A DNA stretch of 6,125 bases from Burkholderiaceae bacterium (lineage in GTDB: Bacteria > Pseudomonadota > Gammaproteobacteria > Burkholderiales > Burkholderiaceae): assembly GCA_947373615.1 (NCBI GenBank), contig CANBYN010000117.1:1-6125 (forward strand). The letters are read 5' to 3'. Positions 1 to 6,095 of this stretch are shown piece after piece. The notes beneath the pieces are model-generated. The model searched no databases. It saw only the letters and a program-made list of their open reading frames with translations, and had not been told where the DNA came from. A program made the translations under genes and the position numbers. How positions within the stretch are numbered: the first letter of the stretch is position 1; every line of letters begins with the position of its first letter.

Positions 1-87
1 CTGATGAAGGTTATCGCCTTTTTGCCAGCGCTCCCACATTAAAGCCTTTTGGGTGGCTGTGTAATAGATTCGAGGTCGTTGTTTCAT
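1..87 (-). CDS. IS30-family transposase, N-terminal fragment (truncated by the window)
   Basis: Only the first 29 codons are present. The ATG is the complement of 85-87 and the frame is open to the window edge. The peptide begins MKQRPRIYY and continues with MWERWQKGDNLHQ, which I recognise as the start of IS30-family DDE transposases, just ahead of the helix-turn-helix that binds the element's ends. The start is well supported: an AAGGAG Shine-Dalgarno (complement of about 96-101) lies 8 bases upstream. Whether the full gene is intact cannot be judged. The family cuts and pastes its element through the terminal inverted repeats. Confidence 0.75.
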   Translation of the reverse strand, partial: MKQRPRIYYTATQKALMWERWQKGDNLHQ

Positions 88-120
88 GAGCAACACTCCT
101 TTTGCTTACGCAGTTAGTAG

Positions 121-147
121 TGTGTTGCATCGATTGGTTGAATTCAA
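121..147. repeat. Putative IS30 terminal inverted repeat
   Basis: This stretch lies 34-60 bases upstream of the transposase start. Read on the minus strand it contains AACCAATCGATGCAACAC, similar to IS30-family termini as remembered. The other end of the element is not in the window, so the repeat cannot be confirmed by pairing, and the exact limits are approximate. Confidence 0.45.
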
Positions 148-269
148 GCTCGATAAAGGACGCTAAGAAGTTTTTCTTAACTTCTGTTGTTCGGCCAAAG
201 CAGGCTCTCGTCTTGGACTTTTAGTCCTTGCAAATTGATCTAGTTCGGGTATTTGATGTGACTCAATTA

Positions 270-295
270 ATAAATCATTAGAAACCCTGATTTAT
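270..295. repeat. 8-bp inverted repeat upstream of the sulfatase, possible operator
   Basis: ATAAATCA (270-277) and TGATTTAT (288-295) are perfect complements separated by 10 bases. The dyad is AT-rich and ends 12 bases before a consensus TTGACA hexamer. That placement would suit a binding site for a dimeric regulator or an RNA hairpin. No regulator gene is in the window, so a regulatory role is inference. Confidence 0.35.
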
Positions 296-307
296 GATGA
301 GTGCGAA

Positions 308-336
308 TTGACAGAGTTCTGTTGTATAGATGAAAA
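308..336 (+). promoter_or_regulatory. Candidate sigma-70 promoter for the sulfatase gene
   Basis: TTGACA at 308-313 matches the -35 consensus exactly. The region where a -10 box should lie (331-337, TGAAAAT) is a poor match at 17-18 bases spacing. The better box TATAGA (325-330) is only 11 bases away, which is too close. The -35 match is direct; promoter function is weakly supported. Confidence 0.25.
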
Positions 337-387
337 TCAAACTTCTAACATTAATCTTGCAGGGTCTTTCTAATTGGGTCAGCAGAT

Positions 388-392
388 AGGAG
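388..392 (+). promoter_or_regulatory. Ribosome binding site of the sulfatase gene
   Basis: AGGAG lies 7 bases before the ATG at 400, an ideal spacing. It fixes the start of the sulfatase, including the roughly 20 residues ahead of its hydrophobic signal core. It contrasts with the next two genes, which show no such site. Confidence 0.75.
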
Positions 393-399
393 AAGTGGC

Positions 400-2241
400 A
401 TGCATTTGAACATACAATTTTTTCCATCAACTTTTGTATCGTCCGCAAAGCGTAAGTGGGGCTCCTTGTTCTTCGTCTCGCTATTGACACTTGCTGTCAC
501 TGGTTTTAGTAGTTTGGTATCTGCTCAGACGGCATCATCAGGGTATGCTTCGGCCGTAAACCTGCGTGGTAGCACAACAGGACCAACATCGGCACCGGGA
601 TTTGACCATCCTGACGAATACATTACGATGAAAGATGTAAAGCCTGCGCCCAATATGTACCCAGTGATACAGCATCCTGATCAGGACTCGGCTGTTCGTG
701 AAAAGCTTGCGGCACTGGAGAAAAAGTCCGGAAAAAAACCCAACATAATGATCTTCTTGCTCGACGACGTGGGTTGGGGTGACCTTGGCTTTAATGGTGG
801 GGGTGTAGCTGTTGGCAACGCAACGCCGAATATGGATAAATTGGCCAATGAGGGTCTGATTCTTACCTCCGCCTATTCGACACCAGCTTGTTCGCCAACG
901 CGCGCGACTATTCACACCGGTCAGAATCCACTTCACCACGGTTTACTGCGTCCACCAATGTACGGTGAGCCCGGCGGTCTGGAAGGTGCTATCACGTTGC
1001 CGACTGTACTCAAGAAGCTAGGATACAAAACGCAAGGTGTTGGCAAGTGGCACATGGGCGAGAACGAGAGCTCATTGCCTCAGAACGTTGGATATGACGA
1101 CTATCGCGGATTCCTTGGCGTATCCGACATGTACACCGAGTGGCGTGATGTTTACTTCAATCCCGAAGTGGCCTTAAGCCCACGCCGGTTCAATATGATG
1201 GTTAAGGATCAATTCGATCACAACGATGTGCATTGCACGACTGGCGACAAGTCTAAGTGCGCCCCCGTCAAGCTGATCGACTTGGCCTATATCAAAGACC
1301 TCGATAAAGAGTGGATGAATTACAGCATTGACTTCCTTAAACAGCAGAAAAACAGCAAGCAGCCTTTCTTCCTTTATCACGCGACCCGCGGCTGCCACTT
1401 CGATAACTACCCGTCAGATGAGTGGGCAGGCAAATCGCGTGCCCGCACGGTGTACAGCGACTGCATCGTGCACATGGACCATGTGTTCGGTCAGCTCGTA
1501 AAGACGCTTGAGGACACTGGCCAACTCGATAACACCCTGATCTTTTTGACCTCTGACAACGGCCCAGAATGCGAGATTCCGCCGCATGGTCGCACGCCAT
1601 TTCGCGGTTGTAAGGGATCGAGTTGGGAAGGCGGTGTTCGTGTACCAACCTTCGCTTACTGGAAAGGCATGATTGCGCCGCGCAAGTCGGATGGACTGTT
1701 CGACCTTGCCGATTTGTTTAACACTGGCATCTCTCTGGCTGGAAAGCCAGGTAAAGGTGCAGCCGAATTTGTTACCAAGAAAACCTACATCGACGGTATC
1801 GACCAAACTGGCATGTTATTGGCTGATGAAGGTCAGTCAGCACGCCGCAGCCGTCCATACACAATGAACCAGTATTTCTCGGCGATGCGGATTGATGAGT
1901 TCAAGTACACCTTCACTGGTGAGATACAGAATGGCTTTGTCCAGAAGGGCGATTGGGGAGGTTTTAGTGGTCCAATTGCTACCGAGACGGGCGGAGTTGT
2001 CATCATGAATCTTTATACGAATCCACAGGAAGACGTGAGCGTTGGCGTTCGTCATATCCCGATGGACGTCCCCTTGCTTGGTGCGACCGGTGATTACTAT
2101 AAGGAGCTGATCGCATATCCACCGCAGTTCAAAATCGGTTTTATTAGTAACAATCCTCCGATCTACGATCTGCTACCAAAGGCAAAGGAAGCGATTGAGC
2201 AGTTCCAGAAACGGGCACGTGGCGCGAATCAGCCAAATTGA
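400..2241 (+). CDS. Exported arylsulfatase-like sulfatase (Cys-type, formylglycine-dependent)
   Basis: This 613-residue protein belongs to the sulfatase branch of the alkaline phosphatase superfamily, which hydrolyses sulfate esters. The N-terminus has basic residues (K17 R18 K19), a hydrophobic core at about 21-38 and a plausible cleavage after VSA (42/43), so a Sec-type signal peptide and periplasmic location are likely; no twin arginine is seen. The catalytic domain starts near residue 114 (PNIMIFLLDD). The metal ligands D122 and D123 are present. C164 in ACSPTRATIHTG is the formylglycine precursor with R168. K216 and H218 (GKWHMG), H333, D386-N387 (TSDNGPE) and K405, followed by EGGVRVP, complete the expected active site. 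Six further cysteines (279, 287, 332, 355, 391, 404) could form disulfides in the periplasm. The true substrate cannot be read from sequence; some relatives hydrolyse phosphate or phosphonate esters. No maturation enzyme is encoded in the window. A strong terminator follows. Confidence 0.93.
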   Translation: MHLNIQFFPSTFVSSAKRKWGSLFFVSLLTLAVTGFSSLVSAQTASSGYASAVNLRGSTTGPTSAPGFDHPDEYITMKDVKPAPNMYPVIQHPDQDSAVREKLAALEKKSGKKPNIMIFLLDDVGWGDLGFNGGGVAVGNATPNMDKLANEGLILTSAYSTPACSPTRATIHTGQNPLHHGLLRPPMYGEPGGLEGAITLPTVLKKLGYKTQGVGKWHMGENESSLPQNVGYDDYRGFLGVSDMYTEWRDVYFNPEVALSPRRFNMMVKDQFDHNDVHCTTGDKSKCAPVKLIDLAYIKDLDKEWMNYSIDFLKQQKNSKQPFFLYHATRGCHFDNYPSDEWAGKSRARTVYSDCIVHMDHVFGQLVKTLEDTGQLDNTLIFLTSDNGPECEIPPHGRTPFRGCKGSSWEGGVRVPTFAYWKGMIAPRKSDGLFDLADLFNTGISLAGKPGKGAAEFVTKKTYIDGIDQTGMLLADEGQSARRSRPYTMNQYFSAMRIDEFKYTFTGEIQNGFVQKGDWGGFSGPIATETGGVVIMNLYTNPQEDVSVGVRHIPMDVPLLGATGDYYKELIAYPPQFKIGFISNNPPIYDLLPKAKEAIEQFQKRARGANQPN

Positions 2242-2270
2242 CCTGAATGGATGAGTAGCGTGCAACGAAA

Positions 2271-2299
2271 GGGTGGTCAACATGACCACCCGTTTTCTT
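2271..2299 (+). terminator. Intrinsic terminator after the sulfatase gene
   Basis: GGGTGGTCA (2271-2279) pairs perfectly with TGACCACCC (2283-2291) around a 3-base loop, giving a GC-rich 9-bp stem. The T-rich run GTTTTCTT (2292-2299) follows. It lies 29 bases past the sulfatase stop and ends 22 bases before the next start codon, so it should separate most sulfatase transcription from the downstream pair. Confidence 0.9.
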
Positions 2300-2321
2300 A
2301 TCGAAAAACTAAATAAATATT

Positions 2322-3356
2322 ATGAAATTGAGTCACTGTATTTTGCGATTGATTAGCCACTTTGCATTGGCCTTCCTAGCTGCTTTTGCTACACTTGCCA
2401 TCGCCCAAAACGACCCTCTACCTTCATGGAACAATGGCCCTGCTAAGCAATCCATCGTTCAATTTGTGAATGACACCACAACGCTAGGAAGTCCCAAGTT
2501 TGTAACAAAAGGAGAAAGAATTGCCACCTTTGACCAAGACGGCACCTTGTGGGTTGAGCATCCTCTGTATTCATTTGTGATGTATGCGCTGGAGCAGGTG
2601 CCTGCGCTAGTAAAGGCGAAACCCGAATTGGGCAAAGTGCCCCCATTTTCAACGGCTCTAGAAGTGCTCAAAGGCGATCATGCGGCGATGGACAAGTTGA
2701 CGATGAAGGATCTTGAAATAATTCTTGCCGCTACTTATTCCAATAGGACCGTAGAGCAATTTAATACCGAAGTGACAAAGTGGATTGCCCAAGCGAAGGA
2801 TCCTCGTTGGAAGAGGCCGTACACGGAATTGACCTATTTACCGATGCAGGAGCTGTTGGCTTATCTTCGAGCAAATGGGTTTAAGACCTTTATCGTAACT
2901 GGCGGAGGTCAAGATTTTGTACGCACCTATTCCGAGCGGGTTTATGGCATCCCGCCAGAGCAGGTGGTTGGCACTGCTGGAGTGGTGAAGTATGGCTATG
3001 CTAAGGACGGCAAGCCCTATTTATTTAAGGAGCCCAAACTGCTGCTGAACGATGATTTCACCGGCAAACCCGAAGGCATTCATTTGATGATCGGACGTCG
3101 CCCCATCATGGCGGTTGGCAATTCGGCCGGCGATCGGCAGATGCTTGAATACACCCATGCTGGCAATGGGGCAAATTTATCGATGCTGGTTTTGCATGAC
3201 GATGCCAAGCGCGAATACGCCTATGGTCCGGCGCAAGGACTTCCACCAACAAAGGTAGGCACTTTTACGCAGGGGCTCTATGATCAGGCCAAAAAGCAGG
3301 GCTGGACCGTTATCAGCATGAAGGACGACTGGCGGAAAATCTTTGCGTTTGATTGA
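2322..3356 (+). CDS. Exported HAD-superfamily phosphatase
   Basis: This 344-residue protein is a haloacid-dehalogenase-type hydrolase, most likely a phosphomonoesterase acting outside the cytoplasm. Residues 1-28 form a signal peptide: a hydrophobic stretch at about 8-27 and a likely cleavage after AIA (28/29). Motif I is FDQDGTLW, with the nucleophile D71 and the acid/base D73. Motif II is T193 in FIVTGGG. The motif III lysine is probably K249 or a nearby lysine. Motif IV is GNSAGD, with D271. The roughly 110 residues between motifs I and II form a mostly helical cap, as in C1-cap HAD phosphatases. The ATG at 2322 is chosen because it gives the intact signal peptide, although no Shine-Dalgarno precedes it. 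The gene sits just after the sulfatase terminator and 62 bases before the outer-membrane gene. Substrate is unknown. Confidence 0.87.
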   Translation: MKLSHCILRLISHFALAFLAAFATLAIAQNDPLPSWNNGPAKQSIVQFVNDTTTLGSPKFVTKGERIATFDQDGTLWVEHPLYSFVMYALEQVPALVKAKPELGKVPPFSTALEVLKGDHAAMDKLTMKDLEIILAATYSNRTVEQFNTEVTKWIAQAKDPRWKRPYTELTYLPMQELLAYLRANGFKTFIVTGGGQDFVRTYSERVYGIPPEQVVGTAGVVKYGYAKDGKPYLFKEPKLLLNDDFTGKPEGIHLMIGRRPIMAVGNSAGDRQMLEYTHAGNGANLSMLVLHDDAKREYAYGPAQGLPPTKVGTFTQGLYDQAKKQGWTVISMKDDWRKIFAFD

Positions 3357-3399
3357 TGTTATTGAATTTCCCCTGTCGAATCTCTAATTACACAACACC

Positions 3400-3417
3400 A
3401 TGAATTCAATTATTTAA
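3400..3417 (+). other. Five-codon open frame ending one base before the next gene
   Basis: An ATG at 3400 opens a frame of five codons (MNSII) and stops with TAA at 3415-3417, one base before the ATG at 3419 (TAAAATG). No Shine-Dalgarno precedes it. It could be chance, or a minimal ORF that delivers ribosomes to the following start by termination-reinitiation. Listed because the following gene has no recognisable ribosome binding site of its own. Confidence 0.2.
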
Positions 3418-3418
3418 A

Positions 3419-4228
3419 ATGATCGGTGTGCGTAAAACTCTCCTTGTTGCATCCATTTTGGTTTTGCTTTCCATTCCCGCCCATGCAGAGCTGAGCGCCG
3501 AGGAATTGGCCAAGCTCGCGCAAAATCCAGTGGGTAATATCGTTAGTGTGCCGTTTCAAAATAATTCCAATCTGAATGTGGGGCCCAACAAGGTCACGCA
3601 AAATGTATTGAACATCCAGCCGGTAATTCCCATTGCCGTAAGCTCCGACTGGAACGTGATTACGCGCACGATCTTGCCCGTTGTCACAATGCCCGTACCC
3701 GCTCCTGGAATTAACAGTGCTCAGGGCATTGGTGATGTGGTGATGACGGCGTTTCTTTCTCCAGCTAAACCAGGTGAATGGATTTGGGGTTTAGGACCAG
3801 TGGCGCAGTTGCCGACCAATTCCACTGCTGAACTGGGAAATAAAAATGTGGGTTTGGGTCCATCGGCGGTGGTACTTCACTTAGACCATGAGGATCCATG
3901 GGTCTACGGAGTACTGGTAAACAATATCTGGTCGGTATCTAGCAATAATCAGGGCGGCTCCTACAACAATGGATTGATCCAACCTTTTGTCAATTACAAC
4001 TTCAAAAGCGGGTTTTATCTCTTGAGCTCTCCGATTGCCACCGTCAATTGGCAGGCCGCCAGTGGTCAGCAATGGACAGTCCCTTTAGGTGGAGGAGTTG
4101 GCAAGATCTTTCATTTGGGAGAGCTTCCTGTCAACACCTCTTTAGCTGCGTATTACAACGTCGCCAAACCCGACTATGGTCCCAATTGGCAGATTCGTGC
4201 ACAAGTGCAGTTCATGTTTCCGAAGTAA
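3419..4228 (+). CDS. Predicted outer-membrane beta-barrel protein ('transporter'/'neuromedin U' group)
   Basis: This 269-residue protein starts with a clear signal peptide (MIGVRKTLL, hydrophobic core about 7-20, cleavage after AHA at 23/24). The mature part has alternating polar and hydrophobic stretches rich in Gly, Asn, Trp and Tyr, such as WIWGLGPVAQLP (121-132), VYGVLVNNIWSV (162-173) and IQPFVNYNFKSGFYLLSSP (187-205). It ends in a strand-like QVQFMFPK, but lacks the classical terminal aromatic residue of barrel-assembly signals. By memory it resembles proteins annotated 'transporter' or, misleadingly, 'neuromedin U', related to the MetA-like family of phenol-degradation outer-membrane proteins. 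A role as a small channel admitting substrate to the periplasmic hydrolases is inference. It lies 62 bases after the phosphatase gene with no terminator between, so the two are probably co-transcribed. Confidence 0.75.
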   Translation: MIGVRKTLLVASILVLLSIPAHAELSAEELAKLAQNPVGNIVSVPFQNNSNLNVGPNKVTQNVLNIQPVIPIAVSSDWNVITRTILPVVTMPVPAPGINSAQGIGDVVMTAFLSPAKPGEWIWGLGPVAQLPTNSTAELGNKNVGLGPSAVVLHLDHEDPWVYGVLVNNIWSVSSNNQGGSYNNGLIQPFVNYNFKSGFYLLSSPIATVNWQAASGQQWTVPLGGGVGKIFHLGELPVNTSLAAYYNVAKPDYGPNWQIRAQVQFMFPK

Positions 4229-4487
4229 TTTCTTAATATCAAGGTCCGCTATTGATTGCGTAAGCGACTTTAGTAGAAATTATTCGAATGACTGCATTGG
4301 CTGAACATCAGAACTTAGCTTTTAGTAGGGAGTAGGCAGAAACCGGCCAAATTGTGACATTGAAGAAAATGTATTCAATTTCCTAAATTCGGCTAAAGTC
4401 GGTAATTTTTATGAGGGTTGCTTGCCGCCCCAAAGATGGTGACCACAAAGCTTAAATCCTCCTAGAAGCTTGCCTTGTTTGCCTCTC
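4229..4487. other. Convergent intergenic region
   Basis: The outer-membrane gene and the TAXI gene converge here. No rho-independent terminator is visible for either. The one sizeable dyad, AAGCTT at 4448-4453 and 4466-4471, has a 12-base loop and no T-tract. On the minus strand the region holds CTTTAGCCGAA (complement of 4388-4398) and TTTGGCCGG (complement of 4343-4351), similar to elements in the flanks of the window. Read on the minus strand, CTAGGAGG near 4458-4465 looks like a Shine-Dalgarno, but the frames after it close within about 20 codons. No gene is supported. Confidence 0.5.
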
Positions 4488-5876
4488 TTAGTGCTTTATT
4501 GAACTTTCTATATTTTCTTTGCGACTTATGAGCCTTACAAGAATTAAATTGAGCGCACTTTTCATTGTATAGAGGCGATTCAGTTCGCTAGAGCTCACCC
4601 AACTGCCGCTCGCCTCTTTATCCAATAAAACGAGAGCATCAATAAGTAACTGCAATTCTTCAACAGTTTGAGCATTTATTCCTAATCTCTCAATCTCTTG
4701 AATTTCTTCGTAAGCTTCCTCAAGCAACATGATTGATCTTGTGCTCCGATAGCGGGGAAAAAGCTTAAATAATGGAAAGATAATGGCAACTAAGCCAAGC
4801 AAAATAAACCACATCCTATCTGCGTAGCTAACCATCCAGATAGGTAACAAATGTTTTAAAGGGGGTAATCCATCTTCATAGTAGTGTTTAGCTACCGGGC
4901 TTAACTCAATAGCATGATCAACATAAGCAGGAAAAAAATCAGGTTTAGCAAAAAACTGGTCGATGTCATTACTGATTGATTCAGCGGCCATTAAAAAAAT
5001 TAATTGGACTGCTGGATGCATCTTTTTTTCTACCAATAAGGTATCGGTGGAGGCTAACATCAATATATCACTATCGGGTTGCTCTAGTTTTAAATCCAAA
5101 GACCCGCGAGGAATAGTTACTACACTCAAGTAGGGTAACTTTTTGACGTAAGCTGGTGCATAAATAAAATTAAAAAGATGAATATCAGGCTCATGAAGAA
5201 GGGCTTGGACGTTTGGAGATTCCATGCCATCCATAATTAAGACGCCATCAATCAGTCCATGCAGTAACTTTTGCACTCCCTCATTAGCTGGAATAGGCAA
5301 TAAGTTTTTTCGATCTTCTAAACCCGAACCATTGGAAGCAAGAATATGTTTGAGTGTAATTTGAGTGGCGCTTTCAGCAGGCCCGATAGCCACCGTTTTT
5401 TTCTTAAAATATTCATATGCTCCTTTTCCGACGAATCGATTACCACGGTAAAAGAGCCATAAAGGCACATACTCCACACTTCCTAAAGATTGCAGATTTT
5501 GATACTTTCCCTTATTTGCAACGCCGCCTACCATTAAAGCAGCGTTCACCAGATTTCCTTCGTCAGCTAGTTGCGCCAAACTGTTGGCAGACCCTGAGGT
5601 ATTTACTAAATGCAATTCTATTCCCTCATTTTTGAAAAAAGGAATGAATTTTTGACCCAGCATTTCAAATGTGGATCCCTTTTGTCCTACTGCAAGATAC
5701 ACATCTTTTGGTGGTAGCGGGCGAGTCAAGGCAATCAAAATGAAAACGCCGAAAATAATAATCAGTATCCACTTCCATTCCACTTTTATAAACTCACCCC
5801 ACGCTTTCCACTCCTCTATCAGGGAGTTGCGAGTATGAAGAAAAAAAGAAGGGTCTTTAGGTAATTTGGTTTTCAT
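4488..5876 (-). CDS. Membrane-anchored TAXI-family TRAP solute-binding protein
   Basis: This 462-residue protein is a TAXI-type (TRAP-associated extracytoplasmic immunogenic) ligand-binding protein. Residues 1-35 are a basic cytoplasmic start. Residues 36-52 are a transmembrane helix with no evident cleavage site, so it is probably an anchor. The binding domain runs from about 58 to 325, opening DVYLAVGQKGSTFEMLGQKF and continuing with NTSGSANSLAQLADEGNLVNAA (92-113), typical of TAXI proteins. A second helix at 355-373 is followed by arginines (R375, R377, R380), and residues 384-455 form a charged, probably coiled-coil tail in the cytoplasm. Ordinary TAXI proteins are soluble and lack the second helix and tail. 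No TRAP membrane subunit is adjacent. The start at 5876 lacks a strong Shine-Dalgarno. It is convergent with the three exported genes. Ligand unknown; it could act in transport or sensing. Confidence 0.85.
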   Translation of the reverse strand: MKTKLPKDPSFFLHTRNSLIEEWKAWGEFIKVEWKWILIIIFGVFILIALTRPLPPKDVYLAVGQKGSTFEMLGQKFIPFFKNEGIELHLVNTSGSANSLAQLADEGNLVNAALMVGGVANKGKYQNLQSLGSVEYVPLWLFYRGNRFVGKGAYEYFKKKTVAIGPAESATQITLKHILASNGSGLEDRKNLLPIPANEGVQKLLHGLIDGVLIMDGMESPNVQALLHEPDIHLFNFIYAPAYVKKLPYLSVVTIPRGSLDLKLEQPDSDILMLASTDTLLVEKKMHPAVQLIFLMAAESISNDIDQFFAKPDFFPAYVDHAIELSPVAKHYYEDGLPPLKHLLPIWMVSYADRMWFILLGLVAIIFPLFKLFPRYRSTRSIMLLEEAYEEIQEIERLGINAQTVEELQLLIDALVLLDKEASGSWVSSSELNRLYTMKSALNLILVRLISRKENIESSIKH

Positions 5877-5898
5877 GTTTACCAGTTGGGTTTCATTT

Positions 5899-5926
5899 CT
5901 TACATTTTGACAGGGTTTGATATCAA
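5899..5926 (-). promoter_or_regulatory. Candidate promoter of the TAXI gene
   Basis: On the minus strand TTGATA (complement of 5921-5926) is followed after 16 bases by TGTAAG (complement of 5899-5904), about 23 bases before the start codon. Both hexamers are partial consensus matches. The -35 lies within a 10-base palindrome, TTGATATCAA (5917-5926), which could serve as a protein-binding site. Weakly supported. Confidence 0.22.
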
Positions 5927-6028
5927 TTCAAGTGGCCTGTAGAGGACCATATTAGCTGTTTTAAAGGGTTTTAATTCAAGATTGCAGTTTGTTATTCAGG
6001 CAAAAGAAGATGGATCAAGATTGATGGC

Positions 6029-6095
6029 TGTCTGTTGTGGGTCTATAACGGCCGATTTTCGATGTAAAGAGAACGACCGCTTTGGCCGAATGTCA
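6029..6095 (+). repeat. Possible dispersed intergenic repeat (GGCCGA-type)
   Basis: The segment contains CTGTTGTGGGTC, AACGGCCGA and GACCGCTTTGGCCGAATGTC. It resembles dispersed 'CCGCTTTGGSYCGA' sequences that I remember scattered between proteobacterial genes and often mis-called as tiny proteins. The 12-mer GCTTTGGCCGAA (6079-6090) occurs inverted at 190-201, and a relaxed form lies on the minus strand at 4388-4398. Family membership rests on memory, not on a search. Confidence 0.35.

Larger units (their letters stand above)
1..147 (-). mobile_element. IS30-family insertion sequence, 5' end only (runs off the left edge)
   Basis: The minus strand carries the start of an IS30-type transposase. 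The non-coding stretch between its start codon and about 147 should include the element's terminal inverted repeat. On the minus strand, TTGAATTCAACC (136-147) followed by AATCGATGCAACAC (122-135) resembles IS30-family ends as I remember them. The outer boundary near 141-150 is an estimate, because the partner repeat and the target duplication lie outside the window. The element is transcribed leftwards, away from the sulfatase gene. Confidence 0.65.
148..399. other. Non-coding region between the IS30 end and the sulfatase gene
   Basis: No convincing gene, tRNA or small RNA is visible. The stretch holds several short dyads. AGAAGTT (166-172) pairs with AACTTCT (179-185), GGACT (215-219) pairs with AGTCC (223-227), and an 8-bp dyad at 270-295 is listed separately. 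None is followed by a T-tract that would make it a terminator. The sulfatase promoter is expected here. TTCGGCCAAAGC at 190-201 recurs in inverted orientation at 6079-6090. Confidence 0.5.

Noticed and set aside
164..185. Overlapping hairpins near TAAGAAGTTTTTCTTA as a terminator
   Set aside because: The stems are AT-rich and mutually exclusive, and no gene ends just upstream for them to terminate.
278..490. Minus-strand frame of 70 residues across the sulfatase leader
   Set aside because: No ribosome binding site or family resemblance, and it overlaps the signal-peptide region of the sulfatase and its good AGGAG site.
538..939. Minus-strand frame of 133 residues inside the sulfatase gene
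   Set aside because: It lies wholly within a gene with a complete active site and signal peptide on the other strand, and shows no recognisable domain. The same applies to the other frames inside 1174-2055, 2443-2671, 3410-4072 and 5417-5635.
4048..4236. Plus-strand 62-residue frame at the end of the barrel gene
   Set aside because: It overlaps the barrel coding sequence in another frame and has no recognisable features.
104..4265. Inverted 9-mer GCTTACGCA (104-112) and TGCGTAAGC (4257-4265)
   Set aside because: Nine-base matches are expected many times by chance in 6 kb, and the similarity does not extend.
4388..4465. Small minus-strand gene after the AGGAGG-like site
   Set aside because: Frames from the TTG or GTG start close after about 17-21 codons, with no recognisable product.
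4448..4471. AAGCTT...AAGCTT hairpin as a terminator of the TAXI gene
   Set aside because: The stem is only 6 bp with a 12-base loop, and no T-tract follows on the minus strand.
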